Translations under genes and position numbers: made by a program
Notes under the pieces: model-generated
The model's input: the letters and a program-made list of their open reading frames with translations, nothing else
The model's database searches: none
What the model was told of the DNA's origin: nothing
Assembly (NCBI GenBank): GCA_963821345.1
Contig: CAWGDM010000003.1
Span: forward strand, 248,001-312,000
Source of the DNA: WHSW01 sp963821345
GTDB lineage: Bacteria; Actinomycetota; Thermoleophilia; Solirubrobacterales; 70-9
Length of the DNA: 64,000 nt
Direction of reading: 5' to 3'
Shown here: positions 43,821 through 52,213 of the stretch, piece after piece
How positions within the stretch are numbered: position 1 is the first letter of the stretch
How the letters are laid out: every line of letters begins with the position of its first letter

Positions 43821-44095
43821 TCGATCACGCTCGCCTTCAGCTCCTCGAGCTCGGCCTCGTAGTCGGCGCCCATGCCCTCGAGCATCCGCCTGGTCGCCCG
43901 CGCCTCCTCCTCGTCGACCTTCGAGATCGCGAAGCCGACGTGGATCAGGACCCAGTCGCCCGGCTCGGCCGCCTGGCCGTCCTCGTCGAGAAGGCCGATG
44001 TTGACGTTGCGGCGGACCCCGGCGACGTCTACGAGTGCCAGGCGATTGGCCTCATCGACCACCTCAAGCACTTGACCCGGAATCGCCAGGCACAC
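43817..44095 (-). CDS. hypC: Hydrogenase maturation chaperone HypC
   Basis: This is 92 residues from the GTG at 44095, chosen because it gives the invariant start (M)CLAIPGQV, whose Cys2 binds the Fe(CN)2CO unit. The frame extends upstream without a Shine-Dalgarno sequence, while GAGGAGCGAAGAGAAGC precedes this GTG. HVGFAISKVDEEEA is the usual second motif. HypC shuttles the iron centre from HypD to the large subunit. It is the first gene of the minus-strand hydrogenase run, so the main promoter should lie in 44096-44214, where no certain motif is seen. Confidence 0.93.
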   Translation of the reverse strand: MCLAIPGQVLEVVDEANRLALVDVAGVRRNVNIGLLDEDGQAAEPGDWVLIHVGFAISKVDEEEARATRRMLEGMGADYEAELEELKASVIE

Positions 44096-44214
44096 GCTTC
44101 TCTTCGCTCCTCGTCGTCCCCCGGAACCGGCATCCAAACGGCCGCTTCCAGAACTCGGCGCGACGCTATTCGCGAGTTGCAAAGAGCGTAAGTGCGTTCA
44201 GCAAAGTGTCCGGG

Positions 44215-44643
44215 TCACATAGCGGCGCGACCGTCGGCCGCGGCCCGATGAGCCGCCATCCGGCCGGTCACCGCGCGGCGCTTGGCGCTGCCGGTCGGCA
44301 GCCGCCTCGCCTGCAGATAACGGCTCAGGAACGCGTCGATGCGTCGCTCGCCCTCGGCCAGGTCGGAGGCGCGGTGGTCGAGTTCGGCGACCCCGGCGTC
44401 GGTCAGCGAGTAGACGCGCTTGCGCGGCCCGGAGGCTGATTCGCGCCACCCCGACTGGACGAGGCCGTCGTTCTCCAGTCGGCGCAGCGACCGGTAGAGG
44501 GCGCCGGGATCCGAGTGATCGAAGCCGAAGGTGCAGACGCTCTCCAGCAGCTCGTACCCGTGCGCCTCGCCCTCGCGCAGCAGCAACAGCAAGCAGGGCC
44601 GGAGGAAGTCCTTGGGGAGGCCGGAGCTGAGCGCATGCGGCAC
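44215..44643 (-). CDS. PadR-family transcriptional regulator
   Basis: This is 142 residues. The PadR winged helix is plain (FLRPCLLLLLREGEAHGYELLESV and PGALYRSLRRLENDGLVQSGW), followed by a short helical dimerisation tail. The start is GTG 44643, with a TACGTT box six bases upstream and no Shine-Dalgarno sequence, so the message is probably leaderless. It lies directly upstream of hypC on the same strand, 120 bp away, and could control the hydrogenase operon; no operator was identified. Confidence 0.85.
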   Translation of the reverse strand: MPHALSSGLPKDFLRPCLLLLLREGEAHGYELLESVCTFGFDHSDPGALYRSLRRLENDGLVQSGWRESASGPRKRVYSLTDAGVAELDHRASDLAEGERRIDAFLSRYLQARRLPTGSAKRRAVTGRMAAHRAAADGRAAM

Positions 44644-44657
44644 CCCGGCAACGTATC

Positions 44658-45617
44658 TCAGCGCCGGACGCCGTTCAACTGCCGGACCGCGGCGAACAGC
44701 CCGCCGATCGCGAACTGGTCGACCGCGACGATCGAGGGGGTGAGCCCGCGCTGGGCGATGCACTGGCGGGCGCGGCCGGCGATCACGTCGGTCGCGTTGA
44801 CCGCCTCGGAGTTGGCGAAGTTGGTCTCCGGCGGCGGGGTCGAGGGCGACCAGTGGTTGATCAAGAACAGCGAGCCCGTGGTGCCGCCGCGGTTCGGCTC
44901 GCAGCTCGCCGGCCAGTTGCCCGGGTCGGTGAGCATCGTGATCGGGTTGAAGGTGTAGGGCGTCTCCTGGACGATCCCGTCGTAGGCGTTGTGGTACCAG
45001 GGGTAGGCGGTGCCGGCGTCGCGCTCGGCGAGCACGACGATCTGCTGGTGGGTGCGGATCATCCGCTTCAGGGTCGGCCAGCGCGGACCGGGCGCGCCCG
45101 AGTAGACGTAGTCGACGAGGCCGCTCTCGTCCATCGCCGCGGCGAAGTCCTCGGGGGTGATCTTGTCCTCGTTGATGATCGCGAGCACGTTGTTGGGGCG
45201 CTGGCGGATGAACTTGCGGATCGAGCGCAGGACGCCGACCAGGGGCGAGGCTCCGATCTGGCAGAGGACGTGGCAGAGGTAGAGGCCGCGCTCGCCGGTC
45301 GTCACCGAGCCGTCGTCGTCGGTGAGCACTGTGCCGTCGGCCTGCAGGCTCCCGTAATGGGTGTCGATCAGCAGCGCCCGGATCCCGGTCTCGAGCTGGT
45401 CGGGGATCGCCACCGACTGGTTCGGGATCTTCCAGCCCAGCGACCCGGCCGACATCGCGTTGTGGGCGCCGGGGAGGACGACCTGGTTGAAGGGCCGGTC
45501 GCAGAGCGGGGCGGCGCCGTTGCAGCGCATGTCGCGCTTCGCCGCCGCCGGCGAGGCCGCGAGCGCGCCCACGAACAGCAGCAGCGCTGCGAGCGCGATC
45601 GGCCTCCATGCACGCAT
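44658..45617 (-). CDS. Secreted PI-PLC-X-like phosphodiesterase
   Basis: This is 319 residues with signal peptide 1-26 (SPAAA end). The PLC-like TIM barrel starts with VVLPGAHNAMS, in which the His of the LPGTHNSM-type motif is the first catalytic residue; the second is in RALLIDTHYG near residue 90. NVLAIINEDK and YDGIVQET fit the rest of the barrel. The enzyme family cleaves phosphoinositides or similar lipids, but most actinobacterial members have no known substrate. It reads divergently from moaA. Confidence 0.78.
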   Translation of the reverse strand: MRAWRPIALAALLLFVGALAASPAAAKRDMRCNGAAPLCDRPFNQVVLPGAHNAMSAGSLGWKIPNQSVAIPDQLETGIRALLIDTHYGSLQADGTVLTDDDGSVTTGERGLYLCHVLCQIGASPLVGVLRSIRKFIRQRPNNVLAIINEDKITPEDFAAAMDESGLVDYVYSGAPGPRWPTLKRMIRTHQQIVVLAERDAGTAYPWYHNAYDGIVQETPYTFNPITMLTDPGNWPASCEPNRGGTTGSLFLINHWSPSTPPPETNFANSEAVNATDVIAGRARQCIAQRGLTPSIVAVDQFAIGGLFAAVRQLNGVRR

Positions 45618-45659
45618 CGGGTGGAACCGTAAACGACTTCGGCCCTATCCTCGCTGGTG

Positions 45660-46649
45660 ATGGAGCCGCTGCGCGACGCCCATGGCAGAGCGATCACGGA
45701 CCTGCGGGTCTCGGTCACCGACCGCTGCAACTTCCGCTGTCGCTACTGCATGCCGGCCGAGGGGATGCGCTGGCTCGACCGCGACCAGCTGCTGAGCTTC
45801 GAGGAGATCGAGCGCCTGGTCCGGGTGCTGGCGGGGCTCGGGATCACCGACGTGCGGCTGACCGGCGGCGAGCCGCTGGCGCGCCGCGACTTCCCGCGCC
45901 TGGTCACGATGCTGCGGGCGATCGACGGGCTCCACGACCTTGCGGTCACCACCAACGGCTACCTGCTGGAGCGCGACGCCGACGCCCTGGTCGAGGCCGG
46001 GATCGACCGGGTCAACGTCTCGATCGACTCGCTGGCCCGCGACCGTTTCCACGAGATCACCCGCCGCGACGCGCTGCCCCAGGTGCTGCGAGGGTTGCAA
46101 GCGATCGCCGCCCACAAGCGGGTGCGGCCGATCAAGGTCAACGCAGTGGCGATGCGCGACTTCACCGAGGCGGAGGCGCTGAGCTTCGCCGGGTTGGCCC
46201 GCTCGACCGACTACCAGGTGCGGTTCATCGAGTTCATGCCGCTGGACGGCGATCGTGCCTGGAGCCCGGACCAGGTGCTGACCGGAGACGAGGTGCGCGC
46301 GCTGATCGACGCGGTCTATCCGCTCGAGCAACTGCCGCGCGAGCCCCACGCGACCGCCCGCGTCTACCGGTTCGCCGACGGCACGGGCGAGATCGGGTTC
46401 ATCAACCCGGTCTCCGAGCCGTTCTGCGCCGACTGCAACCGGATCCGCCTGACCGCCGAGGGCGAGCTGCGCACCTGCCTGTTCTCGATCCGCGAGACCG
46501 ACCTGCGCGAGCCGCTTCGCGCCGGCGCCGACGACGCCGAGCTCGAGCGGATCATCCGCGACGCCGTCTGGCGCAAGGAGCTCAAGCACCACGTGAACGA
46601 GCCCGGCTTCGTGCCCCCGCCGCGGACGATGTCCGCGATCGGCGGCTGA
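45660..46649 (+). CDS. moaA: GTP 3',8-cyclase MoaA
   Basis: This 329-residue radical SAM enzyme makes the first molybdenum-cofactor intermediate, cyclising GTP. The SAM cluster motif CNFRCRYCMP is near residue 24 and the second cluster cysteines are in FCADCNRIR and TCLFS near 259-276. The C-terminal GG, needed for activity, is intact (SAIGG). ATG 45660 or GTG 45657 is preceded by a TATCCT box 5-8 bases upstream without a Shine-Dalgarno sequence, pointing to a leaderless message. It opens the molybdenum region of the window. Confidence 0.95.
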   Translation: MEPLRDAHGRAITDLRVSVTDRCNFRCRYCMPAEGMRWLDRDQLLSFEEIERLVRVLAGLGITDVRLTGGEPLARRDFPRLVTMLRAIDGLHDLAVTTNGYLLERDADALVEAGIDRVNVSIDSLARDRFHEITRRDALPQVLRGLQAIAAHKRVRPIKVNAVAMRDFTEAEALSFAGLARSTDYQVRFIEFMPLDGDRAWSPDQVLTGDEVRALIDAVYPLEQLPREPHATARVYRFADGTGEIGFINPVSEPFCADCNRIRLTAEGELRTCLFSIRETDLREPLRAGADDAELERIIRDAVWRKELKHHVNEPGFVPPPRTMSAIGG

Positions 46650-46690
46650 ACCGCCGGCCCCTAGCCGGGCGGGCCCGTGTTCACCGGAGG

Positions 46691-47755
46691 TCAGCGGGCG
46701 ACAAGCCGGGTCGCGGTCGCCTTCCAGGTCGCGACCACCGGGACGCCTGGAGCGAGCCCGAGCCGGGCGACGGACTCGCCCGTCAGTTCGGCGACCAGCG
46801 GTTGCGATGCGAGCAGGCCGACCCGGGCCCGGGTGCCGACCTCGGTCACCGAGACGACCCGGGCGTCGAGCCGGTTGAGCGCTGAGCCATGCGCCTCGGT
46901 CCCGGCGGGCTCGAGCGTGACCTCCCACGGATACACCGCGACGCCGACGGCTCCCGACGCGGGTTCGGCGCTGGCGACGCGCCCACCGCCGTCGAGGTCG
47001 ACCCAGGTCGTCCCCGAGCCCCCGTCGCGTGCGGTGCCCAGCAACACGGTGGCGCCGGTGAAGTCGGCGACGAAGGCCGAGGCGGGACGCGCGCTGAGCT
47101 CTGCGGCCGCCCCCTGCTGCACGATCCGGCCCCGGTCGACGACCGCGATCCGCTGGGCGAGCAGCGCCGCCTCGGCAAAGTCATGGGTGACGAGGACGGT
47201 CGCCGAGGCCAGCTGCGAGAGGGTGGAGCCGAGCTCGCGCGCGGCCCCCGCGGCGGTCCGCGTGTCGAGCGCCGCCAGCGGCTCGTCGAGCAGCAGCACC
47301 GCCGGGTCGCGCGCCAGTGCCCTGGCAAGGGCGACCCGTTGGCGCTCGCCGCCCGACAGCCGCGCCGGATGCTCGTCGGCGAGCTCTTCGGCCCCGAACT
47401 TCGCCAGCAGCCCGACCGCGCGCTCGCGGCGCTCACGACGCGCCACCTGGTCGAGGCCGAAGGCGACGTTCCGCCACGCGCTCAGATGCGGGAACAGGGC
47501 GTAGTCCTGGAACAGGAAGCCGCAGTCGCGTCGCTCCGGTGCCAGGTCGATCCGCGCGCCGACGTCCAGCCAGGTGCGATCGCCGAGCGCGACGGTGCCG
47601 CGATCGGGGCGATGAAGGCCGGCGATCGCGCGCAGGGCGGTGCTCTTGCCCGCGCCCGACGGCCCGACCAGGGCGAGGCAGGTGCCGGGGTCGACCGCGA
47701 AATCGAACTCGAGCTCGAACTCGCGCAGCCGGCTGGCGATCGCGGCCCGCAGCAT
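46691..47755 (-). CDS. modC: Molybdate ABC transporter ATP-binding protein ModC
   Basis: This is 354 residues. Walker A GPSGAGKST is near residue 32, the ABC signature LSGGERQR near 125 and Walker B LLLDEPLAALD near 147. A C-terminal Mop/TOBE-like region (about 285-350, ALNRLDARVVSVTEVGTRARVGL) is the molybdate-sensing extension that distinguishes ModC from sugar ATPases. It follows modB with a 0-1 bp gap; the operon order is HTH-Mop regulator, modA, modB, modC on the minus strand. Confidence 0.92.
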   Translation of the reverse strand: MLRAAIASRLREFELEFDFAVDPGTCLALVGPSGAGKSTALRAIAGLHRPDRGTVALGDRTWLDVGARIDLAPERRDCGFLFQDYALFPHLSAWRNVAFGLDQVARRERRERAVGLLAKFGAEELADEHPARLSGGERQRVALARALARDPAVLLLDEPLAALDTRTAAGAARELGSTLSQLASATVLVTHDFAEAALLAQRIAVVDRGRIVQQGAAAELSARPASAFVADFTGATVLLGTARDGGSGTTWVDLDGGGRVASAEPASGAVGVAVYPWEVTLEPAGTEAHGSALNRLDARVVSVTEVGTRARVGLLASQPLVAELTGESVARLGLAPGVPVVATWKATATRLVAR

Positions 47756-48559
47756 CTATCCCTGTGCCCCGCCGAGCAACGGCGCGCGGCCGAGCAGCTT
47801 GACCGAGAGCAGCAGGGCGCCCGAGACCGCGACCAGCACCGCCGAGAGCGCCAGCGCCGCCGGGAAGTCGGTCGAGAAGCTGGCGAAGATCGCCAGCGGC
47901 GCCGTCTGGGTGATCCCCTGGAAGGAGCCGGCGAACATCAGCGTGGCCCCGAACTCGCCCAGCGCCCGTCCCCAGGCGAGCGCCACCCCGGTGCTGATCC
48001 CGGCCCCGGCGCACGGGATCGCCACGCGCCAGAAGCTGCGGGCCTCGCCGGCGCCCAGCGTCCGGGCGGCGTCGAGCAGGTCGCCGTCGACCGCTTCGAA
48101 CGCCGCCTGCGCCTGGCGCAGGTAGAAGGGGGCGGCGACGAAGGTCAGCGCGACGATCACCCCGGCGGTCTGCAGGACGAGCTCGATACCGGCGTCGTCG
48201 AGCGCCGAGCCGAAGATCCCCTTCGGCCCGAAGGCGGCCAGCAGTCCGATCCCGGCGACCGCCGGTGGGAGCACCAGCGGCAGCTCGATCGCCGTCACCA
48301 CGAGCGCCTTGCCGCGGAAGTCTCGCGTTGCCAGCAGATAGGCGGCCGGGGTGCCGACGACGATGATGATCGCCAGCGCCGCGAGGGTGGTCTTCAGACT
48401 GAGCCAGAGGGCGTCGCGCGATGCCTGTGAGCCGAGGCTGTCGATCAGGTCGCCGGGCGCCGTGTTGGCGAAGATCGCGACGATCGGCAGGACGAGGAAG
48501 GCCAGCGCCAGCGCCAGCGCCGCGACCAGGGCGAGGTCAAATGGGCCGCGCCGACCCAT
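47756..48559 (-). CDS. modB: Molybdate ABC transporter permease ModB
   Basis: This is 267 residues with five to six membrane segments. The EAA-type loop DAARTLGAGEARSFWRVAIPCAG is near residues 190-212 and the GRALGEFGATLMFAG segment shows the ModB/CysT subgroup. It forms the channel for molybdate, driven by ModC. The start is 7 bp after the modA stop. The end is adjacent to modC. Confidence 0.92.
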   Translation of the reverse strand: MGRRGPFDLALVAALALALAFLVLPIVAIFANTAPGDLIDSLGSQASRDALWLSLKTTLAALAIIIVVGTPAAYLLATRDFRGKALVVTAIELPLVLPPAVAGIGLLAAFGPKGIFGSALDDAGIELVLQTAGVIVALTFVAAPFYLRQAQAAFEAVDGDLLDAARTLGAGEARSFWRVAIPCAGAGISTGVALAWGRALGEFGATLMFAGSFQGITQTAPLAIFASFSTDFPAALALSAVLVAVSGALLLSVKLLGRAPLLGGAQG

Positions 48560-48566
48560 CGGCGCC

Positions 48567-49337
48567 CTAGTTCGCCGGCGGCGCGGGCCCGAACCCGGCG
48601 GCCTCGAGCGCGTCGGCGCCCTGCCCGTCGAGCAGGCCGTCGATGAACTGCTGAGCGCCGTCGGGGTTCTCGGCCCCGCTGACCACCGCCGCGCCGTAGG
48701 CGACGTCGGGCTGCAGGTCGGCCGGCAGGTCGATCGCCTCGAGCGCGCCGTCGGTCGCGACCACGTCGGTGATGTAGACGAAGCCGGCGTCGACGGCGCC
48801 CTGGGTGAGCTTGCCGACGATCCCGGCGACGTCGGGCTCGAGCGAGCGGACGTTGTCGAGGATCGCCGCGGCCTGGGCGGCCGGCAGCCGGTCGAGAACC
48901 TCGCGCGTGTAGTCGCCGACCGGGACGCCCTCGTCGCCGATCGCCAGGGTGACGTCGCCGGTCAGATCGTCGATCGAGTCGATGTCCGAGCCCTTCGGCA
49001 CCGCGAGGACCAGGGTGTTGGTCGCGAACACGACCGGCTTTTCGACGAGTCCGTCCTTGTAGAGGTCGTCGGGCAGGCTGGTGTTGGCCGCGGCGTAGAC
49101 GTCGGGGGTGACCCCCTGGCGGATCTGGGCGGCGAGGTCGTCCGAGCCGGCGAACGACTGCTTGGCGTTGATCCCAGCGGCCTCGGCGTACGCGGTGAAC
49201 GCGGGCTCGAGCGAGGAGGCGGCCGAGATCACGAGCTGGTCGCCCTCCGACGCGCTCGTGCTGGCGCTCTGCGCATCGTCGCCGCAGCCGGCGGCGAGCA
49301 GCGCTAGCGCCGCCGCGGCGGCGGCGATCCGCCTCAT
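48567..49337 (-). CDS. modA: Molybdate-binding lipoprotein ModA
   Basis: This is 256 residues. A lipobox (LLAAGCGDD) puts Cys at 18. ISAASSLEPAF near residue 38 is the ModA oxyanion-binding start, followed by FAGSDDLAAQI and TPDVYAAAN; AVDAGFVYITDV near 185 is the family's later motif. It binds molybdate (or tungstate) outside the cell and delivers it to ModB. It overlaps the HTH-Mop regulator gene by 4 bp. Confidence 0.93.
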   Translation of the reverse strand: MRRIAAAAAALALLAAGCGDDAQSASTSASEGDQLVISAASSLEPAFTAYAEAAGINAKQSFAGSDDLAAQIRQGVTPDVYAAANTSLPDDLYKDGLVEKPVVFATNTLVLAVPKGSDIDSIDDLTGDVTLAIGDEGVPVGDYTREVLDRLPAAQAAAILDNVRSLEPDVAGIVGKLTQGAVDAGFVYITDVVATDGALEAIDLPADLQPDVAYGAAVVSGAENPDGAQQFIDGLLDGQGADALEAAGFGPAPPAN

Positions 49338-49732
49338 CCGCTTTCCCTCGAACCGCGCTCGACCATCACCGAGGTCGCCTTGACCAGCGCGGTTGCCTCG
49401 ACGCCTTCGGCGAGCCCAAGCTCCTCGACCGAGTCGCGCGTGATCGCCGCCGTGACGCGGTGCGGCCCGGCCTCGATCTCGACCAACGCCATCACCCCGT
49501 CGACCTCGACCGAGGTGATCACGCCGGGGAAGCGGTTGCGGGTCGAGAGCGAGTCGCCGGTCCGGTGGCGCTCCGGGGCGGACCGCAGCCGCTCGACCTC
49601 GGCCGCGGGGACGCGGCGGCGGTTACCCTCGTCGCGGGTCGTCTCGATCTTGCCGTCGCGGTCCCAGCGCCGCAGGGTGTCGACGCTGACGCCGAGCGCG
49701 CGGGCCGCTTCGCCGAGGCTGAGGTCGCTCAT
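49334..49732 (-). CDS. Small HTH-Mop regulator (ModE-like)
   Basis: This is 132 residues. The N-terminal 45 residues form a MerR/excisionase-type HTH (LSLGEAARALGVSVDTLRRWDRDGKI). Residues 64-130 form a molybdate-binding Mop/TOBE domain (RNRFPGVITSVEVDGVMALVEIEAG and AAITRDSVEELGL). It joins a DNA-binding and a molybdate-sensing part but is about half the length of classic ModE and of different HTH type. It is the first gene of the mod operon and probably controls it and the divergent oxidoreductase operon. Confidence 0.87.
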   Translation of the reverse strand: MSDLSLGEAARALGVSVDTLRRWDRDGKIETTRDEGNRRRVPAAEVERLRSAPERHRTGDSLSTRNRFPGVITSVEVDGVMALVEIEAGPHRVTAAITRDSVEELGLAEGVEATALVKATSVMVERGSRESG

Positions 49733-49735
49733 CTA

Positions 49736-49752
49736 CCTAAGCATTACATAGG
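49736..49752. promoter_or_regulatory. Operator candidate between mod and oxidoreductase operons
   Basis: CCTA-N9-TAGG is a small inverted repeat in the 35-bp gap between the divergent HTH-Mop and DUF6457 genes; the gap is markedly AT-rich for this genome. It overlaps where both promoters must lie. Binding by the HTH-Mop protein is a reasonable guess. Confidence 0.35.
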
Positions 49753-49767
49753 CAAGCGAGGAGAGAG

Positions 49768-49986
49768 ATGAACGCACGCGAGTGGATCGACGCCTTCGCC
49801 GCCGAGGTCGGTGCCGAGCCGCCGACCGACGACGAGGTCAACGCGATCCTCGACCTGGCCGGGGTTGCCGCCCACTCCTCGGAGCGAATCGCAGCCCCGG
49901 TCGCCTGCTGGATCGGCGGGGCGACGGGAGCCACGCTCGAGGAGCTCGCCGCCGCAGCCGAGCGGGTCGGCGAAGCCGCCTCCTGA
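49768..49986 (+). CDS. DUF6457 family small protein
   Basis: This 72-residue acidic helical protein (MNAREWIDAFAAEVGAEPPTDDEVNAILDLAGVAAHSSERIAAPVACW pattern) has a good ribosome-binding site (GAGGAGAGAG). Such small proteins are commonly encoded next to molybdopterin oxidoreductases or fdhD in actinobacteria; the function is not known. It is 22 bp upstream of the oxidoreductase gene and in the same operon. Confidence 0.75.
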   Translation: MNAREWIDAFAAEVGAEPPTDDEVNAILDLAGVAAHSSERIAAPVACWIGGATGATLEELAAAAERVGEAAS

Positions 49987-50008
49987 TTGTGTGACAATCG
50001 GCGTCGGC

Positions 50009-52204
50009 ATGGCCACCGAGGAGAAGATCACCTACTGCCGGGTCTGCGAGCCGCTCTGCGGGATGGTCGCGACCGTCACCGACGGCCGGCTCGAGAAGGT
50101 CAGGCCCGACCCCGACCACCCGCTCTCCGCCGGCTTCGCCTGTCCGAAGGGGATCGCGATGGCGGAGGTCCAGAACGATCCGGATCGCGTCCTGCACCCG
50201 CTGCGCCGCAAGCCCGACGGCAGCTTCGAGCGGGTCACCTGGCCCGAGGCGCTGGACGAGATCGGCGAGCGGCTGGGGGCGATCCGGGAGCGCCACGGCG
50301 GCGACTCGATCGGCTGGTACATGGGAAACCCCGGCGCCTTCTCCTACTCGCACCCGCTCTGGGTCAAGGGCTTCCTCGACGCGCTCGGCTCGCCGCACTC
50401 CTACACCGCCTCCTCGCAGGACGTCTCCAACCGCTTCGCGGCCAGCGCCTTCCTCTACGGCTCCCCGTTCATCGTCCCGATCCCCGACCTGGCGCGGACC
50501 GACCTCCTGCTCGTGGTCGGCGCCAACCCGCTGGTCTCGCACGGCAGCGTGCTGACCGCGCCGCGGATCAAGGACCAGCTGCACGCGATCACCGACCGCG
50601 GCGGCAGGGTGGTGGTCGTCGACCCGCGCCGCTCGGAGACCGCGCGGGCCTTCGAGCACCTGCCGATCGACCCCGACGGCGACGCCTGGATGCTGCTGGC
50701 GATGCTCGAGGTGATCTTCGCCGAGGGCCTCGAGGACCGGGCGGCGATCGAGCGCCAGTCGACCGGCGTCGAGACGCTGCGCGGGCTGGTGGCGGAGCAC
50801 ACGCCCGAGGCGACGGCGCCGCGCAGCGGGGTGCCCGCCGAGGTGGTCCGCGAGCTCGCCCGCGACCTCGCCGCCGCCGACCACGCCGCCGTCTACGGGC
50901 GCACCGGCTCCTGCCTGGGGCGCAACGGCACCCTGGTCGCGTTCCTGCTCGACGCGCTCAACCTGGTCACCGGCAACCTCGACCGCGAGGGCGGGGCGAT
51001 GTTCGGCGACCCGCCGATCGACTTCAGCCGGATCGCCGATCTCGCCGGGCTCGGCACCTACTCCAAGGTCCGCTCGCGGGTCGGCGACCTGCCCGAGGTG
51101 CTGGGCTCGCTGCCGGCCTCGGTGATGGCCAAGGAGATGACCACTCCCGGCCCGGGGCAGATCCGGGCGATGTTCTTCTCGGCCGGCAACCCGGTGCTCT
51201 CGGTCCCCAACGGCGACGAGCTCGAGGCGGCGATCGAGGGGGTCGAGCTGTCGGTGGCGATCGACCTCTACGTCACCGACACCTCGCGCCATTGCGACTT
51301 CGTGCTTCCGGCGACGACGATGTATGAGCGCGAGGACTTCCCGCTGCCGTTCCTGGCGCTGTTCAGCACCCCGTTCATCCAGATGACCGAGGCGGTGGTC
51401 GAGCCGCGCGGCGAGGCGCGCCAGGAGTGGGAGGTGATCGAGGAGATCTCGCGGCGAATCGGGGTCGTGCCGTCGAGCGTCTACGCGACCCGGCTGCTGG
51501 GCAAGGTCGGGATCCGCTTCTCGCCCCGGCGGCTGGTCGACCTGCTGCTGCGCACCGGGCCGAAGGGCGACCTGTTCGGATTGCGACGCGGCGGCCTGAA
51601 CCTCAAGAAGCTGGCGTCGGAGCCGCACGGGATCGTGCTCGCCGAGCACCTCGCCCCGGACGTGATCGAGGGCCAGATCCGCCACAAGTCGAAGCGGGTC
51701 CGCCTCGACTCGCCCGAGATCGTCGAGGACGCGGCGCGGATGGTGGCCCGCAACGGCCACGACCCCGACTTCCCGCTGCGGCTGATCGGCCTGCGCGAAC
51801 TGCGATCGCACAACTCGTGGATGCACAACGCGCCGCTGCTGATGCGCGGCGGGCGCACCCACGCCGCCCGCATCCACCCCGACGACGCCGAGGGCCTGGG
51901 CGTGACCGACGGCGAGCCGTGCCGGATCAGCTCGCCCCACGGCTCGATCGAGGTCGAGGCGATGCTCACCGACGAGGTCAAGCGCGGCACGATCGCCGTC
52001 CCCCACGGTTGGGGCCACACCGGCGAGTGGAGCGTCGCCGCCGCGGCCGGCGGCGCCAACGTCAACCTGCTCGCCTCCTCCGATCCGGCCGACCTCGAGC
52101 GCCTCGCCGGGATGGCGCACCTGAACGGGATCCCGGTCCGCGTCGAGGCGGTCGCGCCGACGGAGCCGGCCGACTCGCAGCAGCCGGTCGCCGCCGGCGC
52201 CTAA
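50009..52204 (+). CDS. Molybdopterin oxidoreductase with one [4Fe-4S] cluster
   Basis: This is 731 residues from the ATG at 50009 (a GTG at 49991 is the alternative). Cys10, Cys13, Cys17 and Cys45 form the N-terminal [4Fe-4S] site (YCRVCEPLCGM, FACPKG). Two bis-MGD domains follow, with a GANPL motif near 172 and the C-terminal cap domain after 590 (NSWMHN). In the usual metal-ligand region the sequence reads SSQDVSNRF (135-143), with no Cys or selenocysteine, so Asp138 may be the ligand and formate dehydrogenase activity is doubtful. There is no Tat signal, so it should be cytoplasmic. Confidence 0.85.
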   Translation: MATEEKITYCRVCEPLCGMVATVTDGRLEKVRPDPDHPLSAGFACPKGIAMAEVQNDPDRVLHPLRRKPDGSFERVTWPEALDEIGERLGAIRERHGGDSIGWYMGNPGAFSYSHPLWVKGFLDALGSPHSYTASSQDVSNRFAASAFLYGSPFIVPIPDLARTDLLLVVGANPLVSHGSVLTAPRIKDQLHAITDRGGRVVVVDPRRSETARAFEHLPIDPDGDAWMLLAMLEVIFAEGLEDRAAIERQSTGVETLRGLVAEHTPEATAPRSGVPAEVVRELARDLAAADHAAVYGRTGSCLGRNGTLVAFLLDALNLVTGNLDREGGAMFGDPPIDFSRIADLAGLGTYSKVRSRVGDLPEVLGSLPASVMAKEMTTPGPGQIRAMFFSAGNPVLSVPNGDELEAAIEGVELSVAIDLYVTDTSRHCDFVLPATTMYEREDFPLPFLALFSTPFIQMTEAVVEPRGEARQEWEVIEEISRRIGVVPSSVYATRLLGKVGIRFSPRRLVDLLLRTGPKGDLFGLRRGGLNLKKLASEPHGIVLAEHLAPDVIEGQIRHKSKRVRLDSPEIVEDAARMVARNGHDPDFPLRLIGLRELRSHNSWMHNAPLLMRGGRTHAARIHPDDAEGLGVTDGEPCRISSPHGSIEVEAMLTDEVKRGTIAVPHGWGHTGEWSVAAAAGGANVNLLASSDPADLERLAGMAHLNGIPVRVEAVAPTEPADSQQPVAAGA

Positions 52205-52213
52205 CTCAGTCTC

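Noticed and set aside
38460..44200. Very long plus-strand open frames opposite the hydrogenase genes
   Set aside because: GC-rich antisense frames with His/Arg/Val bias; the minus-strand genes carry all catalytic motifs.
44096..44214. Nur-like box before hypC (TTGCAA near 44177 and CAGCAA near 44200)
   Set aside because: The half-sites do not have the N5 spacing seen before the nickel permease.
50009..52204. In-frame TGA selenocysteine codon in the molybdenum enzyme
   Set aside because: The frame is open without TGA throughout, and no SECIS-like structure is needed.
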